This document shows positions 11,543 to 22,860 of a stretch of DNA of 64,000 bases, in pieces. This DNA is from Pterois miles (Eukaryota > Chordata > Actinopteri > Perciformes > Scorpaenidae), in contig CAMQGK010000171.1 of the NCBI GenBank assembly GCA_947000775.1, positions 2,493,001 through 2,557,000 on the forward strand. The letters run 5' to 3'. Position numbers and translations under genes: made by a program. The notes beneath the pieces are model-generated. The model had not been told where the DNA came from and searched no databases. It worked only from the letters and a program-made list of their open reading frames with translations. Position 1 is the stretch's first letter; each line of letters begins with the position of its first letter.

Positions 11543-11741
11543 CGTTACCTCTTGGGCACTGCCGAGGTGCCCCTGAGCAAGGCACCAAACCCCCAGCTGC
11601 TCTGGGCGCTTGTCAGGAGCAGCCCCCTCACTCTGACATCTCTCCATTGACGCATGTATTTGTACTGTGTGAACAACAGAGTGTAAAATTTCCCCACTGT
11701 GGGACTAATAAAGGAATATCTTATCTTATCTTATCTTATCT
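11543..11741 (+). mobile_element. tRNA-derived SINE, 3' half of the interrupted copy
   Basis: It continues the outer SINE: CTTGGGCACTGCCGAGG, GAGCAAGGCACCAAACCCC and TCTGACATCTCTCCATTG. It ends with TTTCCCCACTGTGGGACT, AATAAAGG and about five ATCTT units. This 3' tail is nearly identical to that of the LINE ending at 38792. Confidence 0.88.
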
Positions 11742-13080
11742 AAAGGTTATTTTAGGGCATTTGTGTATTATTTTGCAGTGAATATGTCCTTGAGCTCTAT
11801 GACTTACAGAGATACCACACTGCTGTGCATGTGAACATGTGCATGGTGTTAGATGGATTAGATGCGTGTGTGTATTTAAAGGGAAGGTGTCCAATAAGAA
11901 ATCAGAGACAGTTGTAGATCTGGAAAGGAACAGACGGACTAGAGAGGATGAGAGGGAAAAAACAATAGACAATCGTGTGGTCGCTGTCCTCAAGAAACCG
12001 CATTTCTTCCCTGGAAGTGAGTCTGCCACAGATCATAAAAAAAGAGAATGAGAAAACAAAACCTGTTCGGCATTAGTCAGCCTATTTACGATTACAGAAA
12101 GGTACCACAGAATTAGTACGCAGCAAAACATAAATATAGCATGTTGCAAAATCAATGCAGTGCTGGTGAAATATATGCTGATATTTTGCAACAGCCAACA
12201 ATAACTGAGGGGCAGAGATTGATGTGTTGGACCCAGTATACTGGTGTCCGCTTATAGACAGTGTAACTCAGCTATCACAGGAGAATTGTAGAATGCATAT
12301 GTGGTTGCAGCATGTAATGATCTCTCACTGACTGAGCCAAAATGGCCACCAGAGGCTGAGGTTGACTGGGGTCTGTGGCTGCCAGCGGGCCATGACCGCA
12401 CTGGGAATGAGAAGCGAGGGAGGGCAACTAGGCGCTGCGTTGGGATACAATGGAGAAAGGAAGAGCCCTCCTGGGTCCTCGTGTTACTATCGCTCAATGG
12501 AGGCTTCTGTCAGAGAGGAGGATGGAGAAATTCAGAGCGTACTGAAAGAGAAAGGAGGCAAGAAGAGACATAAGAGATGATGTGGAGAGGACAGCAAGGG
12601 GGGATTTCGGTTACTAGGTTTTCTTCTCATTTTAATTTTGTTTTCAGTGTACCAAGATCTTTGGTAATAAGTAGTCATGTTGGCTTTCCTTTTATTTTAC
12701 ATTTAAGTTTGACTTCCTGAGTATGACACTTTTTCCTTTGTTCAGGTTGAAGATAAAATGAAGGGGGCTGCACTGTGTGAATGTTGCCTCAAGTACTAGT
12801 GAGAAGATGCAAGACTATCCAGGAAGTCCAGTTTAAGTAACACGTCTATGAGTGTGACGGCTTATCAGAAACCAAAACACAGCACTGTGGTTTGTAATAC
12901 CATGAGACCGGATATTACAACTAAATGAAAAGCTATTACAGCGCCACTCATTTTGTCTCCTGGGAAATTCATTACAAATAACGTGACTGTATTTTGTCAA
13001 AACATAAAACATTTTTAGGCGAATGTTATAAAAATGTTACAATTAACTTTCATGAACTGAAAACACAGAAAGGGTTCAAG
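11742..13080 (-). other. Intronic stretch without recognised features
   Basis: No exon, RNA gene or defined repeat is recognised. Short open frames overlap on both strands and none has a conserved signature. Confidence 0.5.
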
Positions 13081-13402
13081 TTGTAAGATGAAAACACAGA
13101 CATCTCCCAGACTGGACAACACCATGGTAACAACCGGTCAATCACAACGTAGCTACGACCTAAAGCATCTCCTGCTTTATGGTCTATTTGACTCTAAATG
13201 GGACCATAATTTACTAAAAGAACATCATGCTGTGTTGAAGAAGACTTGAAACTAGCGATTGAGAGCATAAATTCGTGTTTACAATGTTTACTGAGGTAAT
13301 AAATCAAGTGAGAAGTCGCCCCCTGCTGGATATTAGAATTAATGCAAGTTTAAGACACTTTGTTTCACTTCTCAGACCTGGAGGTGCCATAACACTCCAC
13401 AA
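13081..13402 (+). mobile_element. Teleost non-autonomous DNA repeat (CGCCCCCTGCTGG family)
   Basis: The segments ATGGTCTATTTGACTC, GGGACCATAATTTACTAAA, GAAGAAGACTTGAAACTAGC, TTTACTGAGGTAATAAATCA and AGTCGCCCCCTGCTGG occur in the order I know from an abundant percomorph interspersed repeat. It is non-coding. The boundaries are approximate and the superfamily is not established from the sequence. Confidence 0.65.
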
Positions 13403-14869
13403 CTGTTCATAACACTATGGATTTTACTGCTGCGGAAAGTTATCACGGTGATGCACGGCAACCATTTCATAAACAGGTAAACACCTGCACACACTTGATT
13501 GGCCAGCACAGAATGCAGGGTTATACTCGGCCTGAACATGGCCTTCAGTTATGGAGGCTATCTCTGCTCATGCTAAATATGCAGGTCTTCTATTTATTTC
13601 AAACAAGAAATAGTTTGGGTATCACTTCCACTGTGTCTGACAATTTTTCCCAGAGAAGACAAAGCAGGTGTTGGTTTGTTCGAACAGTAAATGCTAAAGC
13701 TTTTATAAAACTATAGATTTAATACTCTTGATTTGAGATAGAAAGGTACATGTATTTACAGTATGTTAACATTTCACAGACTGTAACTTGACAGTTGACA
13801 GAGTGCCTCCCACATACACAGTAGCTGCTGGTGTTTGATGTGTCGGACGTCACTCTGCTCAACTATCTGGTGCACGGCCCAGTCTTTCACGGCTGTGGAT
13901 GATACTAAAGAGCTTTAATAACAGGGTTGACACATACACGGTGATTCGACATGCAGAGAAGGACCCTACATCAATCCCATCACTCCTCACAATGCCCCTG
14001 ACCTGGTGACATCACTTCCCCCGGAGGACTGCGGGGTATCAAGAGGTCCAAGTGTGGGGGAGGGTGGGTTTGGGGAGTGAGGGTGTCAATCAGCCTGTCA
14101 ATTAGCAGGATAGGAGGGCAATATGTCTCCTAAAACCATAAAACATAAACCCAGTGGTGTTTAGACAGACACATACACACACAAACAAATGGAGCACAGG
14201 GGTTACACAGTGAAATCCATTACTAGAGAGGTGAATTAGAGGAGGAGGAGGGTGGGAAGGTTTGGTTTGACTGATAACTGATCCATTGGGTGTAGAGAGA
14301 TCAAATAACAGACATATAGCGAAGGTCTAGGAAAGCATAAAAAACAATACAGGGAAAGTAAAAAAAAATGTGGGATATCGAGGAGGAGGAAGAGCAATGT
14401 TAAGTCAGAGAGAAAAATTAGTAGGATGAGAGATAATTGAGGAAAAGGCTGACTGGAAACACTTAAGAGCTCTAGGCATTAGCTGATGAACAATGTAGTG
14501 TGTGTGCATATATGACCAAAAACACCATGAAAACCTAACAATCCAGAGGACCCAATTCAATCAGGAAGATCCAACACAATATGAAAAATAATTAGATTTT
14601 TTGTGCCGATGAAGGAGTATTACAAGCATGATGTATTTCTTTATAAAAAGTAGTTTTTCCCCTGGAGCAGTATTATAAACTCCATGCTTGTTTTCCTTTT
14701 TTTGTGGCTGTCCTTAGTTTTTCTTATTAGCATTCCTTGAATAGACTCCAGGCTGCCTTTCCGTGTGGAAATAATAATAACAGGAAAAGCAAAGAAAGCA
14801 CTAAAGAAAGAACGAGGGAAAGAGATAGCCGACAGCAAAGCTACTTCTGTGATTTAGACAGCATGTAGC

Positions 14870-14879
14870 CCCCCCCCCA

Positions 14880-14939
<60 letters not shown>

Positions 14940-14975
14940 CACACACGCACACACGCACACGCACACACACTCACA
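14870..14975 (+). repeat. (ACGC)n tetranucleotide array running into (AC)n
   Basis: After a run of nine or ten C, roughly 15-17 ACGC units follow. They grade into mixed ACACGC and ACAC units. It is alternating purine-pyrimidine throughout. Confidence 0.95.
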
Positions 14976-16193
14976 CACACACTTCCCTGCATGATTTACG
15001 ACTCATTGCCGAGATCACAGCTCCCAATCTGAACACACAAAGACAGACAGTTAAAAAAGACAGGAGGACACATGTTTTGGCTGACTGGCTACTGACGGTG
15101 CTTAAGGAACAAGAAGACACACGTTTGAACACGAGCGTCTCTTCCTGAGGAAAGTGGAATAATCCTTGATGAGAGCTATTAAGAGTCACTAAAGGCATGT
15201 ATTGTAGGGAAGGAAAACACTGTCGCACGCTGGAGCTCATAAATAATCCTTCTTGTCTGTAGGACACAGAGAACAAACAAAAAGGGCTTAAGTCTGGTTG
15301 AAGGATTTCCACCTTGATACATTTGCACAACGCCATGACAATATGTTTTGTACGTTTTTGTCCAGTGGATCAATTTTCCATTTCTTGTCAGCAGAAAATA
15401 AGAAATTTTGATTCCTCAAAATCAAACCCTTGGTTCCTTTCTCTGCAGTCATGAATTCATCCATTGACAGTAGCCTCATTATACCAGAATGCAATGCAGC
15501 TGCAAGACTCTCTGATGACTTGCCTATGACTTATACACTAGTTGGTGTTTTTCTTGACTGGAAAACCTCTTCCTCTGCTATATGTATCACTGCAATTATT
15601 GCTTTCTCTGCCTACACATCAAACCCACATCCGACGTTCACAGAGTTCAGGCATGCCGTCTGAAGTTTCTGGGGTTTTGAGGGGAAAATAAGAATAAGGA
15701 TATTGCCTGCAAACAGACAAGCTAAGCGAGAGGAATGTGGGCACAACAGAGAGATTTATCAAAACACTTCATCACAAAATGACTCAGTAGTGAAACGCAC
15801 TAAATATTTCTGTTTTTTCAAAACAGTCTAGAGATAATGTGGCTCCGGATCTTCCAATAAAACATAATTTACAGGCTTCTACACTCTTAAAAACAAAGGG
15901 GGCTAACCAGCACATTATTCAGTTGGCACAAGGGCCTGACACACACTCTCTCAAGTGTTGTCGCCCATATTTACAACATGGTCCAAGTATGTGTTTATGC
16001 GATATCTGCTTTTCTGTGTGTTTATATGAACTCTATAGGGTGGTCACAGTGTGGAAACAAAAAACTGCTGAAAATTGTTGGCGGGAAAGAAACGAAACAT
16101 GACAATGGGAACTAAAAACTAAGATGGACCTTTGACTGAGGAAAAAACTCCTCTTGTTTAACTTTTTGAGGTTTTTAGGTCGAAGCTTGATGT

Positions 16194-16198
<5 letters not shown>

Positions 16199-16238
<40 letters not shown>
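16199..16238 (+). repeat. (TA)n microsatellite
   Basis: About 20 TA units. It is self-complementary and so probably length-variable. Confidence 0.92.
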
Positions 16239-16242
<4 letters not shown>

Positions 16243-16884
16243 GTATAATTAACACACACAGAAACCACGTCCCTTTCCTCAACCTCTACCTCCATAATTT
16301 GATGTGTCCTCTGGCTGGCCGACCAGGAGAGCCCACCCACATGCTGGCCTTAAGGGACCAATTCAGGTTACACTGACAACTGATATTTTTGAATATGAAA
16401 TTGATTTTATCTTTACAAAAACATATCTGTGTGCATAATACAGGCGTCTAGATGCCTTAATGAAATCTGCTCCCTTTTACAAGTTATTTTACTGTCATCG
16501 ACTACTGGCAGCCTGAGACTGTTCATACAGAGCCTCAGCCCGTCCACACAGTTCACTTTCAGGTCACTGCGACACAATTTTAGCTTTATCCCACAGAGGT
16601 TAATACATTTGTTGAAAGGGGCGAAATGACGAGCAACAAAGTTCATGGTCCTAATAACTAATAATATTGTAAGATAGCTCAGGATGCTCGCATACAGTTG
16701 AACTATACTGAACTAGTTAGGAATATTGGTGTGTTATTATAGGATTTAAAAGAAGCACAAAGTCAGGAGTGGACTGTGTGGAGTGAAGAAAAACTTACTA
16801 TATAGGTTAAGCATACTGAGTTTAAAAAGATGATAAATGATGATGATTTATCGATTAAACTCTCAATCTGTCATATTCTCATAG

Positions 16885-17160
16885 GGTTGGGAATCACCAG
16901 AGGCCCCAAGATACAATATCTTGTCTATACTTAAGTCACGATACCATCTTATTGCGATTTTAAACATTTTGCGCCATGCCGAGTATCACAATACTCGGCA
17001 TGGCGCAAAATGTTTAAAATCTATTTAATATAACGATAGATATATTACAATATGATATAATGCAATATATATGACCTTTTTTCAACTGCAAATTATGCAG
17101 TTTGTCAACATCTGTTTTATCTAATAAGATCCAGTTTTCCACCCCTACAGTCTTAATGAT
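16885..17160 (+). mobile_element. Non-autonomous repeat containing a fold-back hairpin
   Basis: It opens AGGGTTGGGAATCACCAGAG, followed by CACGATACCATCTTATTGCG. Later it has AATTATGCAGTTTGTCAACA and CTGTTTTATCTAA. The sequence is related to about 59084-59200, where GTAAACATTTTGC, GAGTATTGTGAT and TGCAGCTTGTCAACATCTG recur in the same order. Compared with that copy, a perfect 31-bp inverted repeat (16956-17021) has been inserted or created here. Confidence 0.65.
16956..17021. repeat. Perfect 31-bp inverted repeat with a 4-nt loop
   Basis: The left arm (16956-16986) begins GATTTTAAACATTTTGCGCC. The right arm (16991-17021) is its exact reverse complement and ends GGCGCAAAATGTTTAAAATC. The loop is CACA. 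It would form a strong hairpin in single-stranded DNA or RNA. Confidence 0.97.
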
Positions 17161-17183
17161 AAAACTCAAAAAAATAAATAACA

Positions 17184-17354
17184 TGGGGCTCACTTGGTAG
17201 AGCGTGCACCCCATGTACCGAGGCTGAGTCCTTGTTACAGCGGCCTGGGTTCGAATCCAGCCTGGGGCTCTTTGCTGCATGTCGTCCCCTTTTTTATACT
17301 CTGTCCCTGTCAATAAACAGAGAAAAAAAAGGCTCCAAAAAAAAAAAAAAAAAT
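17184..17354 (+). mobile_element. tRNA-derived SINE with A-rich tail (second family)
   Basis: The head TGGGGCTCACTTGGTAGAGC resembles a tRNA D-arm/A-box, and GGGTTCGAATCC is a good B-box. The body GGGGCTCTTTGCTGCATGTC and the end CTGTCAATAAA followed by a poly-A tail are those of a common fish SINE. The tRNA-like part is not a functional gene: there is an extra stretch between the anticodon region and the T-arm, and the acceptor pairing is poor. Confidence 0.82.
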
Positions 17355-17904
17355 TACCCCGTGTTTTATTGTTTAATCACTCTGTAATGCCTGTAATGAG
17401 AATCTCTACCATCAAGTACCACATCAGTCTTCATCCTCTGTACTCTCTGAAGAAGAGTTGGAGTTGAATTTAGAGTGCTGCTTTATCACGGCCTGAAAAG
17501 TCCAGTGGTCATGTATGCAATTTGCTAGGCGCCAGGACCAATAAATACAGCACACTGATTGATAAAATTACTTCAACTGAAAGGGCTTCTTTTAACAACA
17601 CTGCATCAAACTGAATTGATCCAGTAAAGCTCTACAAATTGTTAAATATCCCCTGGCTGAGGTTGAACTGCAAACAAAACCCCCTATTTATACCTAGAAA
17701 AACTCAGTCGTACACTGTGCCTCCCTCTGTTTCTCTCACACCACCACTACGGGCAAAGAAAGACCACTTTCTGAGCATACTTGTCTGTACATATGTGTGT
17801 GTTTTCTTTGCAGGAGTGTGTGCGTGTGTGTGTTCACGGGGGGTTTAGGGCAAAGTTCAGGGAAACCCTACAAACCCCATCCAGGCCTTGTAACCCTCAG
17901 GGAG

Positions 17905-17950
17905 AAACACACACACACACACACATGCACGCACGCACTCACGCACACGC

Positions 17951-18016
<66 letters not shown>

Positions 18017-18027
18017 GCACGCGTACA
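17905..18027 (+). repeat. (CA)n microsatellite with GC-containing variants
   Basis: A CA array with interspersed CACGCA units, then about 30 pure CA units. Confidence 0.95.
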
Positions 18028-18302
18028 CACTTTCTTACCAGACCTGACCTTGACCAGACCTGCCAGCAGGATCACCAACAGACAGACACAGGGGATTCTG
18101 GGAAACAGGAAACAGGAAGTGGGCCCTGTCCAAGCTGAGTGTGAAAGCCTTGTTCATAATGAGTTGTGTATGAAACTCGTGGTGTGCGGTAAAAGCGTGT
18201 AAAGACAGACTTACGCACTTACCAACGGCTTATAATGTAAACTGCTTTAATGCTTAAGACATTATGACAGTCCCCACGTGTGTGTTTTCGCATGTCTGCC
18301 TG

Positions 18303-18306
<4 letters not shown>

Positions 18307-18370
<64 letters not shown>
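18307..18370 (+). repeat. (TG)n microsatellite
   Basis: About 32 uninterrupted TG units. Confidence 0.96.
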
Positions 18371-18373
<3 letters not shown>

Positions 18374-19579
18374 CCGCCCTGACCTGGGCAGCATTTAGCA
18401 GAGAGGCATCCAGGCTTGTGGGAGGGGGCTGCAGTGGGAGCTCTGGTTTCAAACAGTGTCGGCACCCTGGGACCAAGCCGTGTCAAAGGGCCTGTCCCCG
18501 ATGAGCCATATTAGGGCTCTGATCCCCAATCAATCAGCACTGCGCTAAAAAGAATCCACAACAAGACGGCAATTAAGACCCACTGAGGGCTTAACTAAAC
18601 ACGTGTGAGAGATAGGGTTTGTAAGAGTAACTGCGTGTGCAGTTCTTTGACTCTGTGTTTTATGTATAAGTGTGCATATATGTGACTGCATGTGGGTAAA
18701 ACCCTTTTGAGACAGAAGAGAAAAAAAAGCTCCAGTCTACTCTGGACGTGCAAAGGACTAGAGGACAGAGGTGAGGAAAGTCTCAGTAGGCTGTCATTGT
18801 TTTTACTTGTGAATGTAAAACAGTGACAGAATGCCCTTGTTACCTTTTGTCAGAAGGTTTAATCCATTTACCATGTCTGGCAGTTAACCAGACTAATAAG
18901 CAATTTGGGAATACTGCAAGAGTTCTTGGTCAAACTACGGGTTAAGAAAGCTCCAGTGGTACAGAGCTGTTGTTGGCAGGTCTGAATTGTGTCTGAAAGA
19001 CGTCCAGAGTCAATCCCAAATTGAAATAAGTTTAGCAAAACCCCCTGCGTCAGTCTGATGTGGAGCGCTGAAGTGGATCAGTATGTGGCAGAGGAGCAGT
19101 GCATCCAAAAATTGAGTGGGCCTGTCATCCCCTCAGTCTGAATGGGTGCGATGCTTGTGGTGTGGAGCAAATCATCATCAATCCTGGCCAGCATCTGAGA
19201 ACCACAGCAGTGTTGACGCTGGCACCGAAGTGAGGAGAAGTGAAACCAAAATCCAAAGTTTCTCAATACAGCACACACGAGTTCACAGTCTGAGCTAAGA
19301 GTCCTATTGTGACCAAAAACAACACATGCTGTAGCTGTGGGCAGCAGGGTAGCAAAGTGAGAGGAGAGACTTGTTTTAAAGTGGTGGACCAGCGTTTAAA
19401 CCTGCATGTCTCAGATTAAAGTGTCCTTGAGGACATTCAGCACCACATTCAACTTTAGTGCCTCATTTAAGATTCTGCACCCATCAGGGACACACCAGCG
19501 CTGTGCTGCAGTTTGCTATCTAGGTGCTATCAGTGAAGAGCATCTCTTAACTTTATGCATTGATCAGATGAGAAGGTTG

Positions 19580-20365
19580 ATACTACTCCTATAGCTGTGC
19601 TATAATATGAAGCTACAGCTTAGTTTAGAGCATAAAGACTGGAAACAGGGGGGATCAGCCGACCTAGTTCTCTGCAGGAATAACAAATCTACAAGCTCTT
19701 TTAAAGAAGCTAATTTGTGGTTTTACGGGGGTTGTGTGCCAGACTATTTCTTTGTCGGGTGCAGTGACTTGTCATCACAGTGAGGTTGCCAGGCAACCAG
19801 TTGATTGGTGTTTTCACATTTCAGTTTGTTTACAGATTAAACAAATGATATAACATGTTCTTATTGAGCTTCATACTATGTTCACACTACAAGTGACAAA
19901 AGCAACAAAACAGCCAACAGCTACACTGTCGCCGCTGGCTGTTGAAGTGTTGCTCAAGCGCTTGTTGAGGCGCTGTTAAATAGCACTGGGATCAAACTAA
20001 TGGCATTTTTGTAGACGGACCAGAACAGGGAGAAACAAAAACACGATGGGTTAATACTTTGGATCAGTGGAACGCTGAAGAAAGTTGAAACCAGCTCAAG
20101 TTTGATTTGTAGCACGTCACAACCGTCACGCAGTGCCGGGCGTCAGTTTGCAGCTTCATGTCACCGGCACTATTGAAAACACGTAGCCTGTTGCTATGTT
20201 GCTCATAGTGTGAAGTGCTGGTAGGTACATTTTGTTCACACAGAGCCATGCTAGCTGTCTCCCCTGTCAACTAGCTGTTGGTAGTAGAGAAGTATCTTCT
20301 CATCAAAGTTTCGGCAAGAAAGTGAATAAGCATATTTCCAAAAACGTCAAACTGAAGTGATTTAA
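19580..20365. repeat. Composite of fish DNA-transposon fragments
   Basis: The left part (about 19600-19865, minus-like arm ATGAAGCTACAGC and AAAGACTGGAAACAGG) shares a family with 23811-24133. The right end (about 20245-20360: CCATGCTAGCTGTCTCCCC, then GGCAAGAAAGTGAATAAGC) does too. Unrelated sequence containing ATGTTCACACTAC lies between, suggesting a second insertion. Boundaries are uncertain. Confidence 0.5.
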
Positions 20366-21831
20366 AAGTTTTGATTAAAAGGGCTATGGCTGAGAAACTA
20401 AAGCTAAATCTTCAGCAGATTAAAAGTGAAGGTGCAGGTTCAGACAGGGAGGAGAAGTGGACAGGGAGTTGCCTTTGTGCTTCTTGAACTTAATGTTCAT
20501 TGAGCAGCTAATGTATTGTAATCAGACTAAACTAATCAAACATTTACCTTGTGGCAACTTGCATTTGCCACACAGACTGTTGGTTTGCCCGTTCGTCTAG
20601 ATCTTGAGAGGGATCATGCAAGTTATAGCTGAAAGCAAAATATCTGACAGACTCCCTAAATAATTAGCTCAGTTAAGAGCTTAATTGCAGCTTAAGTAAA
20701 TGCTTTGACATGTTGTTACTTCATTAATGAAGATTTTGGATGCTTTGCTGATTGTTGCTGGATAAAACCGCATCGGCGGCATCCTTTCATCCTCCTACAC
20801 TCTGAACGCACCTATCCGCAGGCCCTGCTTGTGTAATTAATGATAATCATAATGACACAGACATGATAAGTACAAGCCTTCCACAACAGCTGCTGTAAAG
20901 CAGAAAAGAGAAAATATGTTTCAGGGTATCAATAAATCTGTTATGATTACCGTGCACACATATCTTAGGACTAATACCTTTGAACAGGCCTGAGCAAGCT
21001 TAAAGATCAATGTCGTGCGACATCTTCAAGTCATTACACATTTTGGAAACTACTTCCTTAAACTAATTTGTCAATCAGCCCATGCGCCGCTGTAGGTGAG
21101 CCACGCACGCTACAGTCCTGTCCATGCAAAGTCAAATTACTCCTTGGGTTTTAACTCTTTGATGCTTCCACTGTATAATTGGATTGCCGAAGGGGCTGAT
21201 GGCAGCGCGGGCCTCGCGGTCCCTGTCACGTCAGCTCCGAGGTCAATTTAATCCAGTGTGTTGACAGCTGGCTAATTACAGAGTCGACGCACAGCCGCAC
21301 ACGCAGTCACACAGGATATATGTACACAAACAAGCAGCAGGAAAAGTTATACTGTGTTTACACTGCAGTTAAATACGCCTGATTAATCGCTGAGTCGTTG
21401 AATTACACCTAAACAAGATCTGACATATTAATTGCAATCTTACAAAAATAAATAAAGGTCTTACTGTATTGCAGATGTAGCTGATAGATATAGACATAAT
21501 CATTAACAAACAAGCACTTTCAGGCATGTGTGATTGTTGGATTTACTGTCAACAGGGGTTTGAAAGTAAAAAAAACTGTTCAAATCAGGGTGTTTGAAGG
21601 AGAAGAACAGCAGAGCCTTCCACCAAATACTGTCAATCATCATATAAAAAAAGGTATGATGAAGCAAATGACAGGAAGACTGAAGGTAAGCAAGCAGCAG
21701 AAAGGTCAGAGCGTAGACACAAAAGAAGCCAGAACAATGGAGTACAGAGAGAATCTGTTCTTTGTTAAACCTGTCCTCTTTATTTCCCAGCAGTACAGCG
21801 TGGACAGAGGAACGAGAGGCACGGAGGAGGG

Positions 21832-21913
<82 letters not shown>

Positions 21914-22283
21914 AAGCAGCTATTTTTGTAATTGCTTTTTTTTTTTTGCCAGTGCTGAGAGAAAAGCGGCGGGGAAAGTTTTGAGAAATTTAAACAGCCT
22001 TGACAGCCAGGGTGTAGTGGTATTAATCTTTTCAAACGGGGAGAAAACCTCTCTATTATAAACACAGACAGAGACTCTGACATCAGCCGCAATGTTGCAG
22101 AAAGTCTGTTTATTGCTGCTGTTGGATTAAAAAAAACGTACAAATCCAGCAAATCAACACTTTTAGAAATGTAAAAGCGGCCGTATTTTGGAAATCATAC
22201 CAGAAATTGTGAAATAATGCAGTTAAACCTGCAATAACTGATTTGTTTTAGTGGAAACAAGCTATAAACAATGACACATAGTC
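20366..22283 (-). other. Intronic stretch with low repeat content and one GA microsatellite
   Basis: Positions about 20640-21310 contain no recognisable repeat and are rich in ATTA/TAAT-type motifs and balanced GC blocks. They are candidate conserved non-coding DNA. A long (GA)n array lies at 21836-21909. No exon is recognised. Confidence 0.5.
21836..21909 (+). repeat. (GA)n microsatellite
   Basis: About 37 AG units, purine-only on this strand. It gives spurious Arg-Glu and Ser-Leu open frames. Confidence 0.97.
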
Positions 22284-22860
22284 ACCTTTTAAGTTGCTCA
22301 TTTACACATTCAGCAGACAGTAAACATTAGCGTTCATTTGGAGTCTTATTTCTGGCCACCGGATGGATGTAAGTCCAATATTCACTCTCCTTGTAGCTCT
22401 CCATCTCCTCCACCAACTCCTGAAGGTAATGCTCCACTATGTTCACCACAAGGTAGAAAATAAAAATATTTTTTCATAGGACAATTTTGGGCAATTTTAC
22501 AGACACAATCACACCATTTATGGGGATAATACATAAACTTTTGGGCCAATTTTGCCCTTCGCACCTGATTATTTCTGACACTGGTTCACCAGCTCGGTGC
22601 TAAGTTTGTCTGCCTGTCATTTGTGGGTTTATCAGAGCTTTCCACTGAAAAAAGCTGACTGCTGTGGCCTAAAAATGGCACTATAAGTGCTGTGAGACTG
22701 AACCAAAACAGTAAAGTTGTAGACTGTAAAACCAAAATAGTGAGCTGAAAGGTGCTAAAGCTCTGTAGAGGTGAAGAGAAATGCAGAGACAGTTGATCAC
22801 TCTCTGTCCTATCACATTATGCATTTGATTTGAAATATTGGTTATAGCCACTTTAACCAT
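22284..22860. repeat. Probable teleost DNA repeat
   Basis: AAGTCCAATATTCACTCTCC with CTTGTAGCTCTCCATCTCCT, and a right side ending GGTTATAGCCACTTTAA, recall a common fish interspersed repeat. This rests on recollection of the family rather than on a second copy in the window. Confidence 0.45.

Larger units (their letters stand above)
13403..16884 (-). other. Intronic stretch with microsatellites
   Basis: It contains an (ACGC)n tetranucleotide array at 14870-14940 running into CA repeats, and a (TA)n run at 16199-16238. The rest is unassigned. No exon is recognised. Confidence 0.55.
17355..19560 (-). other. Intronic stretch with two long CA/TG microsatellites
   Basis: It contains (CA)n at 17905-18027 and (TG)n at 18307-18370. 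The block 18371-18620 is non-repetitive with balanced composition and no open frame of note, and may be a regulatory element. No exon is recognised. Confidence 0.5.

Noticed and set aside
17184..17270. Possible tRNA gene
   Set aside because: A and B boxes are present, but the spacing is too long, acceptor pairing is poor and a SINE body with poly-A follows. It is a tRNA-derived SINE head.
17781..18138. Long Thr-His and Cys-Val open frames over CA/TG arrays (also near 4471, 4966, 18262, 50653 and others)
   Set aside because: Dinucleotide repeats lack stops in several frames; these are artefacts of the microsatellites.
21530..21931. Plus-strand open frame ending in Arg-Glu repeats
   Set aside because: The end is a translated GA microsatellite and the front has no recognisable protein motif.
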